From Enterococcus gallinarum NBRC 100675 (GTDB lineage Bacteria > Bacillota > Bacilli > Lactobacillales > Enterococcaceae): a stretch of 64,000 nt of DNA. The position numbers and the translations under genes are program-made. Below the pieces are notes generated by a model, which was given only the letters and a program-made list of their open reading frames with translations, ran no database searches and was not told the DNA's origin. The stretch lies in contig NZ_BCQE01000015.1 in the NCBI RefSeq assembly GCF_001544275.1, forward strand, positions 1 through 64,000, given 5' to 3'. Positions 9,322 through 21,109 of this stretch are shown here, piece after piece; positions within the stretch are counted from its first letter, which is position 1, and each line of letters starts with the position of its first letter.

Positions 9322-9350
9322 ATCTAGAAAGAATTTACTTCTTTCTAGAT
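9322..9350 (-). terminator. Terminator of the beta-glucoside operon
   Basis: Perfect 10-bp stem ATCTAGAAAG/CTTTCTAGAT with a 9-nt loop. On the minus strand it is followed by a run of seven T. It lies about 80 bases past the stop of the phospho-beta-glucosidase gene. Confidence 0.9.
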
Positions 9351-9432
9351 CGCCATCATTTCTTATTAAAGCGCGTATCGATACAAGTTTTGATGAAAAA
9401 TAATACAAATGAAATGAATAGAAAACTAATTT

Positions 9433-12766
<3,334 letters not shown>

Positions 12767-12767
12767 G

Positions 12768-13604
12768 TCATTCTCCTCTTTCTGTTACACGATTGATATG
12801 GATCATTAAGTAGGTATACTCTTCTTGTGTCAGGTAACTGTTGAACTTTCCTTTGACATAGATCTCAATTTTTTCAACCGCGGCAAATGCTTCCGGATAC
12901 ATTGCTTTCACTTGTTTATAAAGTTGAGACTCATTGTCGGAATAGGTCTGGTTGTTCCGCAATCGTTCGATGAAATACTGGAGATGGGTCACAAGGCGCA
13001 TATAATTCATGCTGTTTTCATCTAAAGTAATCGTAAAATGATATTTGATAATATTCAGCATATCCCGCAACGTTTCCATATCAGCTAATTGTTCATCAAA
13101 CTTTGCTTTCGTTTCCTGCAAGTTAACAAAATGTAAGGCAATGGCAACGGCTTCATCTTCAGGAAAATCGACTTGAAAGGTTTGATTGATCCTTTCCAAT
13201 GCTTCTAACCCAATTTTGTAATAACTGGGATAGAATTTTTTTACCTCCCAAGTCAATGGACTCCTCAAATATTGATCTTTTTTTGCCCGTTTCAATGCAA
13301 AGGATAAATGATCTAACAAAGCTAAATAAAGATAATCATTGGCACTTTTGCCGATTTCTTTTTCTCCATATTGTACGAGCTCGTTTACAAGCAGGATCAA
13401 TTGATCATCGGCGCGAGATAAGAGGTAGCTAAAATGCTCTAATCGATCTTGGCTATCTAAGACAAAGGTCTTCTCTACTTCAGAGTCAGAAATATGTTGG
13501 CCAACTTTTTTCTTGAATGCGACTCCTGTTAAGTAGATGATCGACTCATGCCCTCCTCTATCCACTAAGGCAACATTATTATTGATAATCTTTTTAACTT
13601 TCAT
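12768..13604 (-). CDS. licT: BglG/LicT-family transcriptional antiterminator
   Basis: RNA-binding antiterminator that stabilises the RAT hairpin in the leader of its own operon when beta-glucosides are present. 278 residues. The N-terminal CAT-RBD is about residues 1-55 (MKVKKIINNNVALVDR). Two PTS regulation domains follow: PRD1 conserved His in LLDHLSFALKR, and PRD2 with VAIALHFVNLQ and LMIHINRVTE. These histidines receive phosphate from HPr and the EII. The leader 13622-13717 contains a matching RAT and terminator. Strong SD GGAG before ATG. Confidence 0.95.
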   Translation of the reverse strand: MKVKKIINNNVALVDRGGHESIIYLTGVAFKKKVGQHISDSEVEKTFVLDSQDRLEHFSYLLSRADDQLILLVNELVQYGEKEIGKSANDYLYLALLDHLSFALKRAKKDQYLRSPLTWEVKKFYPSYYKIGLEALERINQTFQVDFPEDEAVAIALHFVNLQETKAKFDEQLADMETLRDMLNIIKYHFTITLDENSMNYMRLVTHLQYFIERLRNNQTYSDNESQLYKQVKAMYPEAFAAVEKIEIYVKGKFNSYLTQEEYTYLMIHINRVTERGE

Positions 13605-13621
13605 TCGTTTCTCCTTTCCAG

Positions 13622-13717
13622 AAAAAAGAACTCAGAATAAATATCAAATAAACTTTACAACAGAAAGTATACTTGATATATATTCTGAGTTCTGCCTGAT
13701 CGTCTCAGTAACATAAC
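13622..13717 (-). promoter_or_regulatory. RAT antiterminator overlapping an intrinsic terminator (bgl leader)
   Basis: On the minus strand the RAT-like element GTTATGTTACTGAGA...CAGGCAGAAC runs 13717-13689, matching the LicT/SacT RAT pattern (GTTACTG, then CAGGCA). Its 3' end overlaps the 5' arm of a terminator with stem GAACTCAGAATA/TATTCTGAGTTC, extended by ATATCAA/TTTGATAT and followed by six T. The RAT and terminator are mutually exclusive, so LicT binding permits read-through. Confidence 0.93.
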
Positions 13718-13770
13718 TCAAGAAACAGCTGCGGCGCTATTTCTCGTTCCTTTTTCTAACTTACAGCCAA

Positions 13771-13799
13771 AGTATATCAGCTTAAAATGGCACTGTCAA
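13771..13799 (-). promoter_or_regulatory. Sigma-A promoter of the licT-bgl operon
   Basis: TTGACA (13799-13794), 17-bp spacer, TATACT (13776-13771) on the minus strand, about 55 bases before the RAT. The 13800-13966 stretch beyond it contains no gene and no catabolite-response element that could be matched with confidence. Confidence 0.9.
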
Positions 13800-13966
13800 C
13801 GCTTACTTATAAAATTATTTCTTGCTTGTTCGTTTCAATAGAATAACTAAAAACAACATAGTAAGTGTTAAATAATTATGTAAAGGACATGACACAACAA
13901 CAGCATTTTATTATCAAGTAGAGGATCCAACAACATTGATTTCTGCAGAAAATACTAGCTGCTATT

Positions 13967-14037
13967 AAAAACATCATCTACTCATATTTTTTGAAAGTAG
14001 CGATACCTACGCAAAAATATGAATAAATGATGTTTTT
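13967..14037 (-). terminator. Long hairpin terminator after lepB
   Basis: AAAAACATCAT/ATGATGTTTTT outer arms and TCATATTTTT/AAAAATATGA inner arms fold the 71-bp segment into one long hairpin with T runs in both directions. It lies 8 bases past the lepB stop. Confidence 0.8.
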
Positions 14038-14044
14038 GTTTTCA

Positions 14045-14593
14045 TTATATAAAGCGCATATGGGTTAGTGGGTAATAAACAAAACGGGCATTTCCTAAAA
14101 TCGCATCTCCAGAAATCGCACCAAATGATCGACTGTCTTTAGAGGCACGACGATTGTCACCTATCACGAAATAGCTGTCTTTCCCCAGCTTTTCAACGCC
14201 CAACAATGACTGTAGATCAAAGTCATTTGTATAAGAGACATTTTCGTGATCATTCTTTCGATTTTTCACTAGGAAATTCTCATCTACCGGCTGATCATTA
14301 ACATATAGTTGATCATTTTCGTAACGAATGGATTCACCCGGCAATCCAATCACTCGCTTAATGTAGGTGGAACCATCCGGCATTTGAAAAACGACGACAT
14401 CAAATCGCTTGATGGGTGAGATTTTCTCAATCAAAACCATATCACCTTGTCTTAAGGTACCTTCCATTGAATTTCCGCCCACCGGTACAGGGATCAGCAA
14501 GAATGCACGAATCAGGAATGCAGATGCCAATGCAATAATCGCGTATTTAATGATGAACCAAAAGCGATCGATCCAGATTTTTCTTCGCTGCAT
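14045..14593 (-). CDS. lepB: Signal peptidase I
   Basis: Removes signal peptides from secreted preproteins on the outer face of the membrane. 182 residues with one N-terminal membrane anchor (YAIIALASAFLIRAFLLI). The catalytic serine is in GGNSMEGTL (about residue 42), the catalytic lysine in YIKRVIGLPGE (about residue 79), and box E is GDNRRASKDSRSFG. The short form with a single anchor is typical of Gram-positives. ATG preceded by GAGGAGGGA. It lies 26 bases after ctpA and may be co-transcribed with it. Confidence 0.95.
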   Translation of the reverse strand: MQRRKIWIDRFWFIIKYAIIALASAFLIRAFLLIPVPVGGNSMEGTLRQGDMVLIEKISPIKRFDVVVFQMPDGSTYIKRVIGLPGESIRYENDQLYVNDQPVDENFLVKNRKNDHENVSYTNDFDLQSLLGVEKLGKDSYFVIGDNRRASKDSRSFGAISGDAILGNARFVYYPLTHMRFI

Positions 14594-14619
14594 GATGTCC
14601 CTCCTCTTTTACTTTGGTA

Positions 14620-16041
14620 CTACTTTGATAATAACTCGACAGCTTTCAAATAAGCATGATCTTCTTGTTTTAATTGATCCGTCACAGCTTTCTCAATTGC
14701 TTGTGCTGTTTCTGCATTCACTTTCCCTGTCACTTCCAACTCAGCTTTTTGCTGCACGGCTTGAACGGCTGATACGGTGGTTTGCCCAAATGTATCTCCG
14801 GTGGTCCGATAACCTAGTGCAGAAAGAAACTGATTCAACCGATCAACTGCTTCTGAGCTTTGCCCTTCTTGCAATTCTTTGTCTCTTGGTAATGGAGCTA
14901 AATAGGCATACTCAGGAAAATCTGCTTGATGATCTGGCATTACGCCTTGCTCATTGACCCATTCTTCATTTGGCGTCAGCCACTTCATGACCGTCATCTT
15001 TAACTCACTATTGTCTCCTAATTCTTTTACATTTTGTACAGTTCCTTTGCCAAAGGTTTCTGTACCGACAACTGGTATATCTGCGGATTCTTGCAACGCA
15101 GCTGCAAAAATTTCTGCGGCCGATGCACTGCCGCCATCAACTAAAACGACAACCGGTTCTGTGACTTTGAATCCTTCATCAAGAGCAGCACTTGCCTTTG
15201 TTTCACTTATGACGCCACTATCATCTGCGAACTTAACGATAGTTTTTCCATCTTCTAAAAACATGCTAGCCATGATCTGTACTTGATCTAAAAGTCCACC
15301 AGGATTTTGCCGGACATCCAGAATAAATGATTTTGCTCCTTTCTTTCTCAGTGACTCAATTCCTTCTTTTAATTCGGAGGCAGTACTTTCACCAAAAGTC
15401 GTAATTTCGATTTTCCCGATTTCTTTCTCACTATCAAGGTCTGTATGAACAGTTTCTACTGGAATCGTATCTCGTGTAATCGATACGTCAAAGGTCTCTT
15501 TTTCCCGTTGGATCGTCAACTTGACTGTGGTCCCTTTTTTGCCACGAATGTTGTTTACGACCTCTGTTAATGACAGGCCTTTCGTTTCTTTCCCATCCAC
15601 TTTCAAAATACGATCGTTTAGACGTAAGCCGTTTTTCTCAGCTGGAGAGTTCTTGATAGGGGCTTGTGCCACTTCTGGATAGTCGTTGACAAGGGTAAGG
15701 GTGGCGCCAATTCCTTCAAAACTGCTTGATAAAGACTGATCCAATTCATTGGCTGCTGATTCACTAAGATACGTTGTATAAGGATCACCTAATGCATCGG
15801 TCATTCCTTTTAATGCCCCTTCGACCAAGACATCTTCATCTACTTCTTGGTAATAATTGGCACGAATTTGGTCAAAAAGCGTTTGAACTTTTTCCAGTTC
15901 GTTTGATGTCGGCACTGTGGGCTGATTCTGTGGGTATTGTGTTGCAGCCGTACTTTTTTGCCAAATGTAGACACCGCCTCCCGAGAGGATCGCGACACAA
16001 ATCAGTGAGATCACATAACGGTGAAAAGAAACATTTTTCAT
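14620..16041 (-). CDS. Carboxy-terminal processing protease (S41 family, CtpA-like)
   Basis: Secreted or membrane-anchored serine protease. 473 residues. An N-terminal signal or anchor segment (YVISLICVAILSGGGVYIW) is followed by a PDZ domain (about 95-185, YTTYLSESAANEL... KIEITTFGE). The S41 protease core has the catalytic serine in DGGSASAAEIFAAALQ and the catalytic lysine in TFGKGTVQNV. A C-terminal peptidoglycan-binding domain (LQEGQSSEAVDRLNQFLSAL... VTGKVNAETAQAIE) points to a cell-wall location. SD AAAGGTG before ATG. The product sits beside lepB, consistent with envelope protein processing. Confidence 0.94.
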   Translation of the reverse strand: MKNVSFHRYVISLICVAILSGGGVYIWQKSTAATQYPQNQPTVPTSNELEKVQTLFDQIRANYYQEVDEDVLVEGALKGMTDALGDPYTTYLSESAANELDQSLSSSFEGIGATLTLVNDYPEVAQAPIKNSPAEKNGLRLNDRILKVDGKETKGLSLTEVVNNIRGKKGTTVKLTIQREKETFDVSITRDTIPVETVHTDLDSEKEIGKIEITTFGESTASELKEGIESLRKKGAKSFILDVRQNPGGLLDQVQIMASMFLEDGKTIVKFADDSGVISETKASAALDEGFKVTEPVVVLVDGGSASAAEIFAAALQESADIPVVGTETFGKGTVQNVKELGDNSELKMTVMKWLTPNEEWVNEQGVMPDHQADFPEYAYLAPLPRDKELQEGQSSEAVDRLNQFLSALGYRTTGDTFGQTTVSAVQAVQQKAELEVTGKVNAETAQAIEKAVTDQLKQEDHAYLKAVELLSK

Positions 16042-16085
16042 AGAAAGACACCTTTCTGTCCATTAATTTTTTAGCCTCTAGTGTA

Positions 16086-16118
16086 AAAAGAGAGGAAGTT
16101 TCCACTCCACTCTCTTTT
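16086..16118 (-). terminator. Terminator after yozE
   Basis: Stem AAAAGAGAG/CTCTCTTTT with a 15-nt loop, followed on the minus strand by a T run. It overlaps the last bases of the yozE-like gene and closes the ypmR-ypmS-msrA-yozE run. Confidence 0.75.
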
Positions 16119-16338
16119 ATTTATTATCCTCCACATACTGTTCCCAAATACGATCAAAAATATCCATAGAAGGCAAATAATCGACGTTCAATTCTAAATA
16201 AGAAGAAACTTCATCATAATCGTCGGTATGTTTTGGGAATTGAATATCATGACTTGCATGTGTCGCAAAGATCTGTGCCTCATCAGTATGACTAGGCCCT
16301 TTGATGGCCATTAAATAAGTATAAAAACTTTTACGCAT
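16117..16338 (-). CDS. YozE-family small protein (YozE_SAM_like)
   Basis: 73 residues, [15 protein letters not shown] through [10 protein letters not shown]. Matches the YozE family by the N-terminal SFYTYLM and the WEQY end. The fold is SAM-domain-like and the function is unknown. Start set at the ATG with GGGAG 7 bases upstream. It overlaps the 3' end of msrA by 8 bases, so translation is probably coupled. Confidence 0.88.
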   Translation of the reverse strand: MRKSFYTYLMAIKGPSHTDEAQIFATHASHDIQFPKHTDDYDEVSSYLELNVDYLPSMDIFDRIWEQYVEDNK

Positions 16339-16852
16339 GCGTATTCTCCCAGTGATCCTCAAGAAAAGCTGCTCGTCTCGCATGATTGCGAGCAAAATTT
16401 TCAGGATGCTTTTTGTAGTATTCTTGATGTTCTTCCTCTGCCAAATAAAAAGGTTGTGCAGGTTCGATACTCGTTACGATTGGATCATTAAAGCGACCCG
16501 ATGCTTGCAAAGCGGCTTTGCTTGCTTCTGCTTTTTGTTTTTGTTCTTCATTGAAATAGAAAATGACTGGTCGATAATTGTCTCCTCGATCTTCAAACTG
16601 CCCAAAAGCATCCGTGGGATCCGTCTGTTGCCAATAAATAGTCAATAATTCCTCGAAACTGATTTTTTCTGGATCAAAAATGATCTCAACAGCCTCTGTA
16701 TGACCGGTTGTATGACTTTTCACTTCCTCGTATGTTGGATCAACAGTATGCCCAGCAGTATAACCAGAAAAGATGGATTGTACTCCTTCTAACTCATCAA
16801 ATGGCTGAATCATACACCAGAAACACCCTCCCGCAAAAATTGCTCGTTCCAT
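16331..16852 (-). CDS. msrA: Peptide-methionine (S)-S-oxide reductase MsrA
   Basis: Repairs oxidised methionine (S-sulfoxide) in proteins with reducing power from thioredoxin. 173 residues. The catalytic cysteine is in [12 protein letters not shown], near the N-terminus, and the family motifs [16 protein letters not shown] and [13 protein letters not shown] follow. No MsrB fusion is present. The start ATG abuts the ypmS stop (sharing one base), in the ypmR-ypmS-msrA order known from Bacillus. Confidence 0.96.
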   Translation of the reverse strand: MERAIFAGGCFWCMIQPFDELEGVQSIFSGYTAGHTVDPTYEEVKSHTTGHTEAVEIIFDPEKISFEELLTIYWQQTDPTDAFGQFEDRGDNYRPVIFYFNEEQKQKAEASKAALQASGRFNDPIVTSIEPAQPFYLAEEEHQEYYKKHPENFARNHARRAAFLEDHWENTHA

Positions 16853-17490
16853 TATTTGTCCTCCGTTTCCGCTGGCAGATAGAGACTCATTTGGATCTCA
16901 TCATCTACTAGATTGATTTTATTCGCTTTGATAAACAAGCCGTTTTGCATGCGGAATTGATCCAAGCGAATCAAAATGATTTGTTCATCCGCATTGACCT
17001 CGATCCACTCTGGAAACTTGAAGCTGCGCTTGATCATTTTTAACACTTCACTGGTTGGCAGATCTAAAGTACCAATTGATAAACTTTTGGCTTTTAACTG
17101 AACATTGCCTTCTTCGGTGACATAAGGATCAAAGTATAAGTAAAACGTGATTGGAAAGTTCAGCACTGTAAATTGGCCTGTCAATAGTGCCTCATTTCTC
17201 AACTCGAAATTGTATTTTACTTCTTGGTCTTTCTGGAAATCAGTTAAATAGAAATCGATCAATTGATTGACTTGACTCTTGTTACTGTTGATGGTCAAAA
17301 CAGGATTACCGTCCCGTTTGACTAATTCTGCACTTTCTGAGATCCCAGATTCACGTTGTTGAAACACCCGTGAAGCAAAAAAGACAGTTGTTCCCAGCAG
17401 AATGCCTACTAAAACTAGAAAAGCAATTTTCCAGTAATTCATTTTTTTGATTGGACTTTTTTTATCCACATCGTTAGTTTCTTGTTTCAT
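16852..17490 (-). CDS. YpmS-family protein (DUF2140)
   Basis: 212 residues. One N-terminal transmembrane helix ([20 protein letters not shown]) is followed by an extracellular beta-rich domain of about 160 residues. Homologues (YpmS) lie next to YpmR-type SGNH hydrolases in Firmicutes; the function is unknown and probably envelope related. The start is fixed by AAGGAGG 8 bases upstream and by a TAATG overlap with the preceding gene, which removes the eight extra N-terminal residues of the longer frame. Confidence 0.88.
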   Translation of the reverse strand: MKQETNDVDKKSPIKKMNYWKIAFLVLVGILLGTTVFFASRVFQQRESGISESAELVKRDGNPVLTINSNKSQVNQLIDFYLTDFQKDQEVKYNFELRNEALLTGQFTVLNFPITFYLYFDPYVTEEGNVQLKAKSLSIGTLDLPTSEVLKMIKRSFKFPEWIEVNADEQIILIRLDQFRMQNGLFIKANKINLVDDEIQMSLYLPAETEDK

Positions 17491-18440
17491 TATTTTGCCT
17501 CCTTCATCAGCCAAACATTTTGGGTTTTGATTAGTTCATCACGAACAGCATTCGCCATTAGCTGATACCCTAGATTGTTTGGATGGAAACGATCCCCATC
17601 GTACAGTACATTGTTGGTAACTTTTGTTCCCCCAGTTTCTGAAGTACCGGTCATACCATTGGTGGTGGAAGTTGTGGTATCCGAAGTTTCTGCTGATCCT
17701 GCAGCGCCTGCTTCAGAAGAATCCGTATCTGCGATCCCTACTTCGTCACTTAGCCCCTGGTACAGCAAATCATTGATTGGGATAAAATAAGCATTGTGCT
17801 GTTGTTTGACAAATGTTTCTGTTGCTTTGTTCCAATTATCAATAATCGTTTGCATATCAGTAATTTCTGGAAAATTTAAATAAAAAGGATTATATATCCC
17901 TAACACATAAATGGGTGCTGTTTCATTCAGTTGACGAATCTGCTCAAACATCTCTACTAATCGTTCTTGATAGTCGGCCATTGGTTTGGTAAAAGAATCG
18001 ACACTCAAACCAAAAAAATTAGTTTGAATCACTTTTAATACATCATTCCCGCCGACGGTCAATGTAATCAAGTCAGCCTTCTTTAGATCACTGCGCAATT
18101 CTTTGTCTTTGTTCACTCGTTTCAGGATTTGATCGCTGCGCTCTCCAGCAATTCCATAGTTCGTCGTCACAACATTTGCTAAATGATACCGATCTTGCAA
18201 ATCGGCTGCAACGATGGGCACAAATCCTCCTTGTTGCGTCTCATCACCGACTCCTTCAGTCAGCGAATCGCCTAAGGCCATGTAATTGATCACATTTTTG
18301 GTCTTTCCCTCTTCTGCCGTTCTCGCAACTGGCGTGAGCAATGGTTGCGCTTTTGGAATCAAAAAATGACCGAGCATTCCAGTACCTAAAGCTACGATCA
18401 ATACAACTGAGAGATAAATTGCTACTTTTTTCCACTTCAC
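17490..18440 (-). CDS. SGNH/GDSL-family hydrolase (YpmR-like)
   Basis: Secreted or membrane-anchored esterase of the SGNH family, substrate unknown. 316 residues. An N-terminal signal anchor is present (VAIYLSVVLIVALGTGMLGH). Block I Ser is in ALGDSLTEGVGD, block III Asn in TVGGNDV, and the block V Asp/His pair in DRFHPNNLGYQLM. A low-complexity Ser/Thr/Gly/Ala insert of about 40 residues (near 235-275) interrupts the fold just before block V. Start is GTG with AGGAG 12 bases upstream. It is the first gene of a run with ypmS, msrA and yozE. Confidence 0.92.
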   Translation of the reverse strand: MKWKKVAIYLSVVLIVALGTGMLGHFLIPKAQPLLTPVARTAEEGKTKNVINYMALGDSLTEGVGDETQQGGFVPIVAADLQDRYHLANVVTTNYGIAGERSDQILKRVNKDKELRSDLKKADLITLTVGGNDVLKVIQTNFFGLSVDSFTKPMADYQERLVEMFEQIRQLNETAPIYVLGIYNPFYLNFPEITDMQTIIDNWNKATETFVKQQHNAYFIPINDLLYQGLSDEVGIADTDSSEAGAAGSAETSDTTTSTTNGMTGTSETGGTKVTNNVLYDGDRFHPNNLGYQLMANAVRDELIKTQNVWLMKEAK

Positions 18441-18702
18441 GGATCTTCAATCTCCTAACCTATAATCTAAGCTATTTTATCAAAATTCTCATGAAATTCA
18501 TAGTCGAAATGTTTTGATTGACGAGAAACTCAATCAACGAAGAGCAGTGGAGTATGAAGCAATTTTCACCCATCTGCTTGATTTGAGTCCCGCTTCATCA
18601 ACTGCTCGGTTACACATTGTACTCATTGTTTCGCCTGCAGTTGCTTCTAAACTTACATTAAAAAGAATTTAAATGTCGTTCTTCGTGTGCCCAATCATTG
18701 TG
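18441..18702. other. Intergenic region upstream of the GDSL hydrolase gene
   Basis: About 260 bases with no supported gene. The left part should contain the promoter of the ypmR-like operon, but no clear -35/-10 pair was found. From about 18680 the sequence already resembles the tail of the dispersed repeat (CTTCGTGTGCC, then TGATTC). Confidence 0.5.
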
Positions 18703-18882
18703 ATTCTTTTCAAAGTTACTACGCTCGCTTGGCTCGCCGTTGCTCACCATCTGCTCTGTCACTCTTCGTGTGCCAGTCGCAGTGATTCTTTTCAAAGTTA
18801 CTACGCTCGCTTGGCTCGCCTAGTGTTGCTCATCATCAATTCTGTCTTGCTTCGCAAGCCAATCATTGTGATTTGCAGCAAA
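18703..18882. repeat. Dispersed intergenic repeat, tandem copies B and C
   Basis: Two head-to-tail copies with an 82-base period, each beginning ATTCTTTTCAAAGTTACTAC and continuing GCTCGCTTGGCTCGCC. The second ends in TTTGCAGCAAAAA, as copy A at the left window edge does. Both sites lie just beyond the terminator of a minus-strand gene. No coding capacity is supported. Confidence 0.8.
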
Positions 18883-18908
18883 AAGCGATTCGTGAGTACG
18901 AATCGCTT
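18883..18908 (-). terminator. Terminator of degV
   Basis: Perfect 11-bp stem AAGCGATTCGT/ACGAATCGCTT with a 4-nt loop and a following T run on the minus strand, 18 bases past the degV stop. The T run forms the junction with the dispersed repeat. Confidence 0.88.
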
Positions 18909-18925
18909 GGATACTGTGATTAAAA

Positions 18926-19771
18926 TTATTCGGTGTAATACGTAATGGCGAATGCGCCTTTGCCGGTATGGGTAGCGATGATTGGGGTGGTATGAAGTAA
19001 TGGAATGTTCATTTCTGGGAAGAGTTGTTGCAATTCTTTTTTGAATTGTTCTGTGATCTCTAACCCCTCTGCATGAGAGATCCCTATTTGTTTCACATTC
19101 GGCATGCGTTTCAATTCGTCTTTCAATTCTTCAAACCACTTATTAAATGTTTTTACACCGCGTCCTTTTACGATTGGAATCAATTCTGAATGGTCGAAAT
19201 CCATAATCACTTTCATATTTAATAAACTGGATAACAACCCTTTGGCACGACTGATTCGACCGCCTTTTACCAGATTCTCTAATGTAGAGACACCAATAAA
19301 TAATTTGGTATTTTCTCGAACTTTGTCAACTTCCGGCAAAACTTCAGCTAATGTCTTGCCTTCTTGTGCTAATTGAGCTGCCCGAATCACTTGGAACGAC
19401 AATGCTTGGTCTGTCGTATCACTATCGATCACTGTCACATTTGCTTTCGACAAATTACTTGCTTGTCTGGCAGCTTCGACAGTTCCACTCAGACCCTTTG
19501 TCATATGTATCGATAAAACGTCACTACCATCTTTTCCTAATTCATCGAACAGTTCCACAAAATGACCAATCGGTGGTTGGCTCGTTTTTGGAAGTTCTTT
19601 TGCTTGTGCCATCATTTGCATGAAACGTTCTCCGGGCAATGAATCATCATCTGGATAAACCATCCCATCGATCATTACAGATAACGGAACTACATGGATA
19701 TTCAATTGGTCTCGAACGGTTGGCTCCATCGTACAGGAGGAATCCGTTACAACTTTAAGCTTTGCCATCAT
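18926..19771 (-). CDS. DegV-family fatty-acid-binding protein
   Basis: DegV/FakB-type proteins bind a fatty acid and present it to the kinase FakA for phosphorylation. 281 residues. Conserved elements: N-terminal VVTDSSCTM, PPIGHFVELFDEL, SGTVEAARQAS, the loop LENLVKGGRISRAKG, and the C-terminal THTGKGAFAITYY. Two adjacent ATG codons follow an AGAGAG-type SD; the first is reported. The gene is alone, divergent from the hemolysin III gene. The ligand is inferred from the family. Confidence 0.92.
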   Translation of the reverse strand: MMAKLKVVTDSSCTMEPTVRDQLNIHVVPLSVMIDGMVYPDDDSLPGERFMQMMAQAKELPKTSQPPIGHFVELFDELGKDGSDVLSIHMTKGLSGTVEAARQASNLSKANVTVIDSDTTDQALSFQVIRAAQLAQEGKTLAEVLPEVDKVRENTKLFIGVSTLENLVKGGRISRAKGLLSSLLNMKVIMDFDHSELIPIVKGRGVKTFNKWFEELKDELKRMPNVKQIGISHAEGLEITEQFKKELQQLFPEMNIPLLHTTPIIATHTGKGAFAITYYTE

Positions 19772-19894
19772 ACATTCACTCTCTCTTTAAATCAAGTCTC
19801 TTTTCGTGGTAAAATAACCATAGACCATTTATAATCAGTATAACAGAGAGAAAAAATTTTTTCATCTTATTTAAATTCGAAGGGAAGGTGCTTG

Positions 19895-20548
19895 ATGGAT
19901 CATATGAAATTTACACGACGCTACTTGATTCTGAATGAGGTACTCAATGCGGTGACCCATGGTATCGGATTTGGATTAAGTATAGCTGGACTCGTTATTC
20001 TTTTGATTAAAGGGGCTCGATTAGATTCCCCTCTTCACATCGTTTCCTATGCAATTTATGGCTCTATGATGATTTTGTTGTTCTTATTCTCTACGCTCTT
20101 CCATAGTTTGATGTTCACACGAGCAAAAAAAGTTTTCCAAGTCTTTGATCACGCCTCGATTTTTTTATTGATCGCAGGCAGTTATACGCCGTTTTGCTTG
20201 TTGAGTATTCAAGGTTGGTTGGGCTGGACACTTTTCATTTTGATTTGGTTATTAGCCATCAGCGGGATCGTTTATAAGTCACTCACACTGCATAAAAAAG
20301 AGACGGTTTCAAAAATATCCACACTAATTTATATTATTATGGGCTGGCTCTGCGTGATTGCATTTAAACCATTGATTGCTTCACTAGGTTTTTGGGGTAC
20401 CTTTCTGTTAGCAAGCGGTGGTGTCTCTTATACCGTCGGCGCATTATTCTACAGTATCAAATCTGTACGCTTCATGCATGTGATCTGGCATTTGTTTGTT
20501 ATGCTCGGAGCTGGACTAATGTATTTTTCCGTTCTTTGGTTTACATGA
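19895..20548 (+). CDS. Hemolysin III / TrhA family membrane protein
   Basis: Seven-helix membrane protein of the PAQR-like hemolysin III family. 217 residues. Family residues are visible: NEVLNAVTHGIGFGLS near the N-terminus, STLFHSLMF, FDHASIFLLIAGSYTPFCL, and the C-terminal HVIWHLFVMLGAG with its conserved histidines. The start is the ATG 5 bases after GGGAAGGTG; a TTG one codon earlier is possible. It is monocistronic, with a bidirectional terminator following. Real haemolytic activity should not be assumed. Confidence 0.92.
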   Translation: MDHMKFTRRYLILNEVLNAVTHGIGFGLSIAGLVILLIKGARLDSPLHIVSYAIYGSMMILLFLFSTLFHSLMFTRAKKVFQVFDHASIFLLIAGSYTPFCLLSIQGWLGWTLFILIWLLAISGIVYKSLTLHKKETVSKISTLIYIIMGWLCVIAFKPLIASLGFWGTFLLASGGVSYTVGALFYSIKSVRFMHVIWHLFVMLGAGLMYFSVLWFT

Positions 20549-20570
20549 TCCAACTCACTTTTACTTAAAT

Positions 20571-20610
20571 AAGACAGCTGCTACAACCATATGTTGTAAC
20601 AGCTGTCTTA
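20571..20610. terminator. Bidirectional terminator between the hemolysin III gene and folA
   Basis: AAGACAGCTGCTACAA/TTGTAACAGCTGTCTT, 15 of 16 positions paired, 7-nt loop, with T-rich flanks on both strands. It serves the convergent plus-strand gene and folA, and touches the folA stop codon. Confidence 0.9.
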
Positions 20611-20611
20611 T

Positions 20612-21106
20612 TTATTTTTTCTGTTTACTATAAAACTCAAACCGGTGCGGATAGATGTTCTTTTCATCCACTACGCCTTCTATAACTTTATCCAAATGCC
20701 AGTTTGACCAATCGATCTCAGGAAAATAGACATCCCCGATAAATGTCTCGTCGATTACTGTCCGATACAACTGATCGCAATCTTCGATCATCGATTCGAA
20801 AACTCCAGAACCCCCAGTTAGAAACACAGGATGGTCTTGCTGTGCAGTATAATCCAAGACTTCTTGTCGATCATGCATGACTAATACGCCTTCTGCTTCA
20901 TATGCTGTGTCACTGGTCAAAACGATTGTTGTTCGATTTGGCAATGCTTTTTTCTTCATGCCCTCAAAAGTTTTTCGCCCCATAATGAGCGAATTTCCAG
21001 TAGTTTGTTCTTTAAAGAATTTCAGATCGTTTGGCAAATGCCATGGCAATGTGCCGTTTTCTCCAATCAAACCATTTTTATCTTGTGCCCAAAGTGCAAT
21101 CAACAT
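20612..21106 (-). CDS. folA: Dihydrofolate reductase
   Basis: Reduces dihydrofolate to tetrahydrofolate and recycles the folate oxidised by thymidylate synthase; target of trimethoprim. 164 residues. IALWAQDKNGLIGENGTLPWHLPNDLKFFK contains the substrate-binding Trp and the acidic Asp. NADPH-binding segments are MGRKTFEGM, TIVLTSD and FLTGGSGVFE. The SD AAAGGGAG lies within the 3' end of the preceding gene. It is the last gene of thyA-(unknown)-folA. Confidence 0.96.
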   Translation of the reverse strand: MLIALWAQDKNGLIGENGTLPWHLPNDLKFFKEQTTGNSLIMGRKTFEGMKKKALPNRTTIVLTSDTAYEAEGVLVMHDRQEVLDYTAQQDHPVFLTGGSGVFESMIEDCDQLYRTVIDETFIGDVYFPEIDWSNWHLDKVIEGVVDEKNIYPHRFEFYSKQKK

Positions 21107-21109
21107 GTT

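Noticed and set aside
14409-14957. A 182-residue plus-strand ORF over lepB and ctpA
   Set aside because: It is antisense to two well-supported genes with clear SDs and catalytic motifs, has no SD or recognisable fold, and is best seen as a shadow frame.
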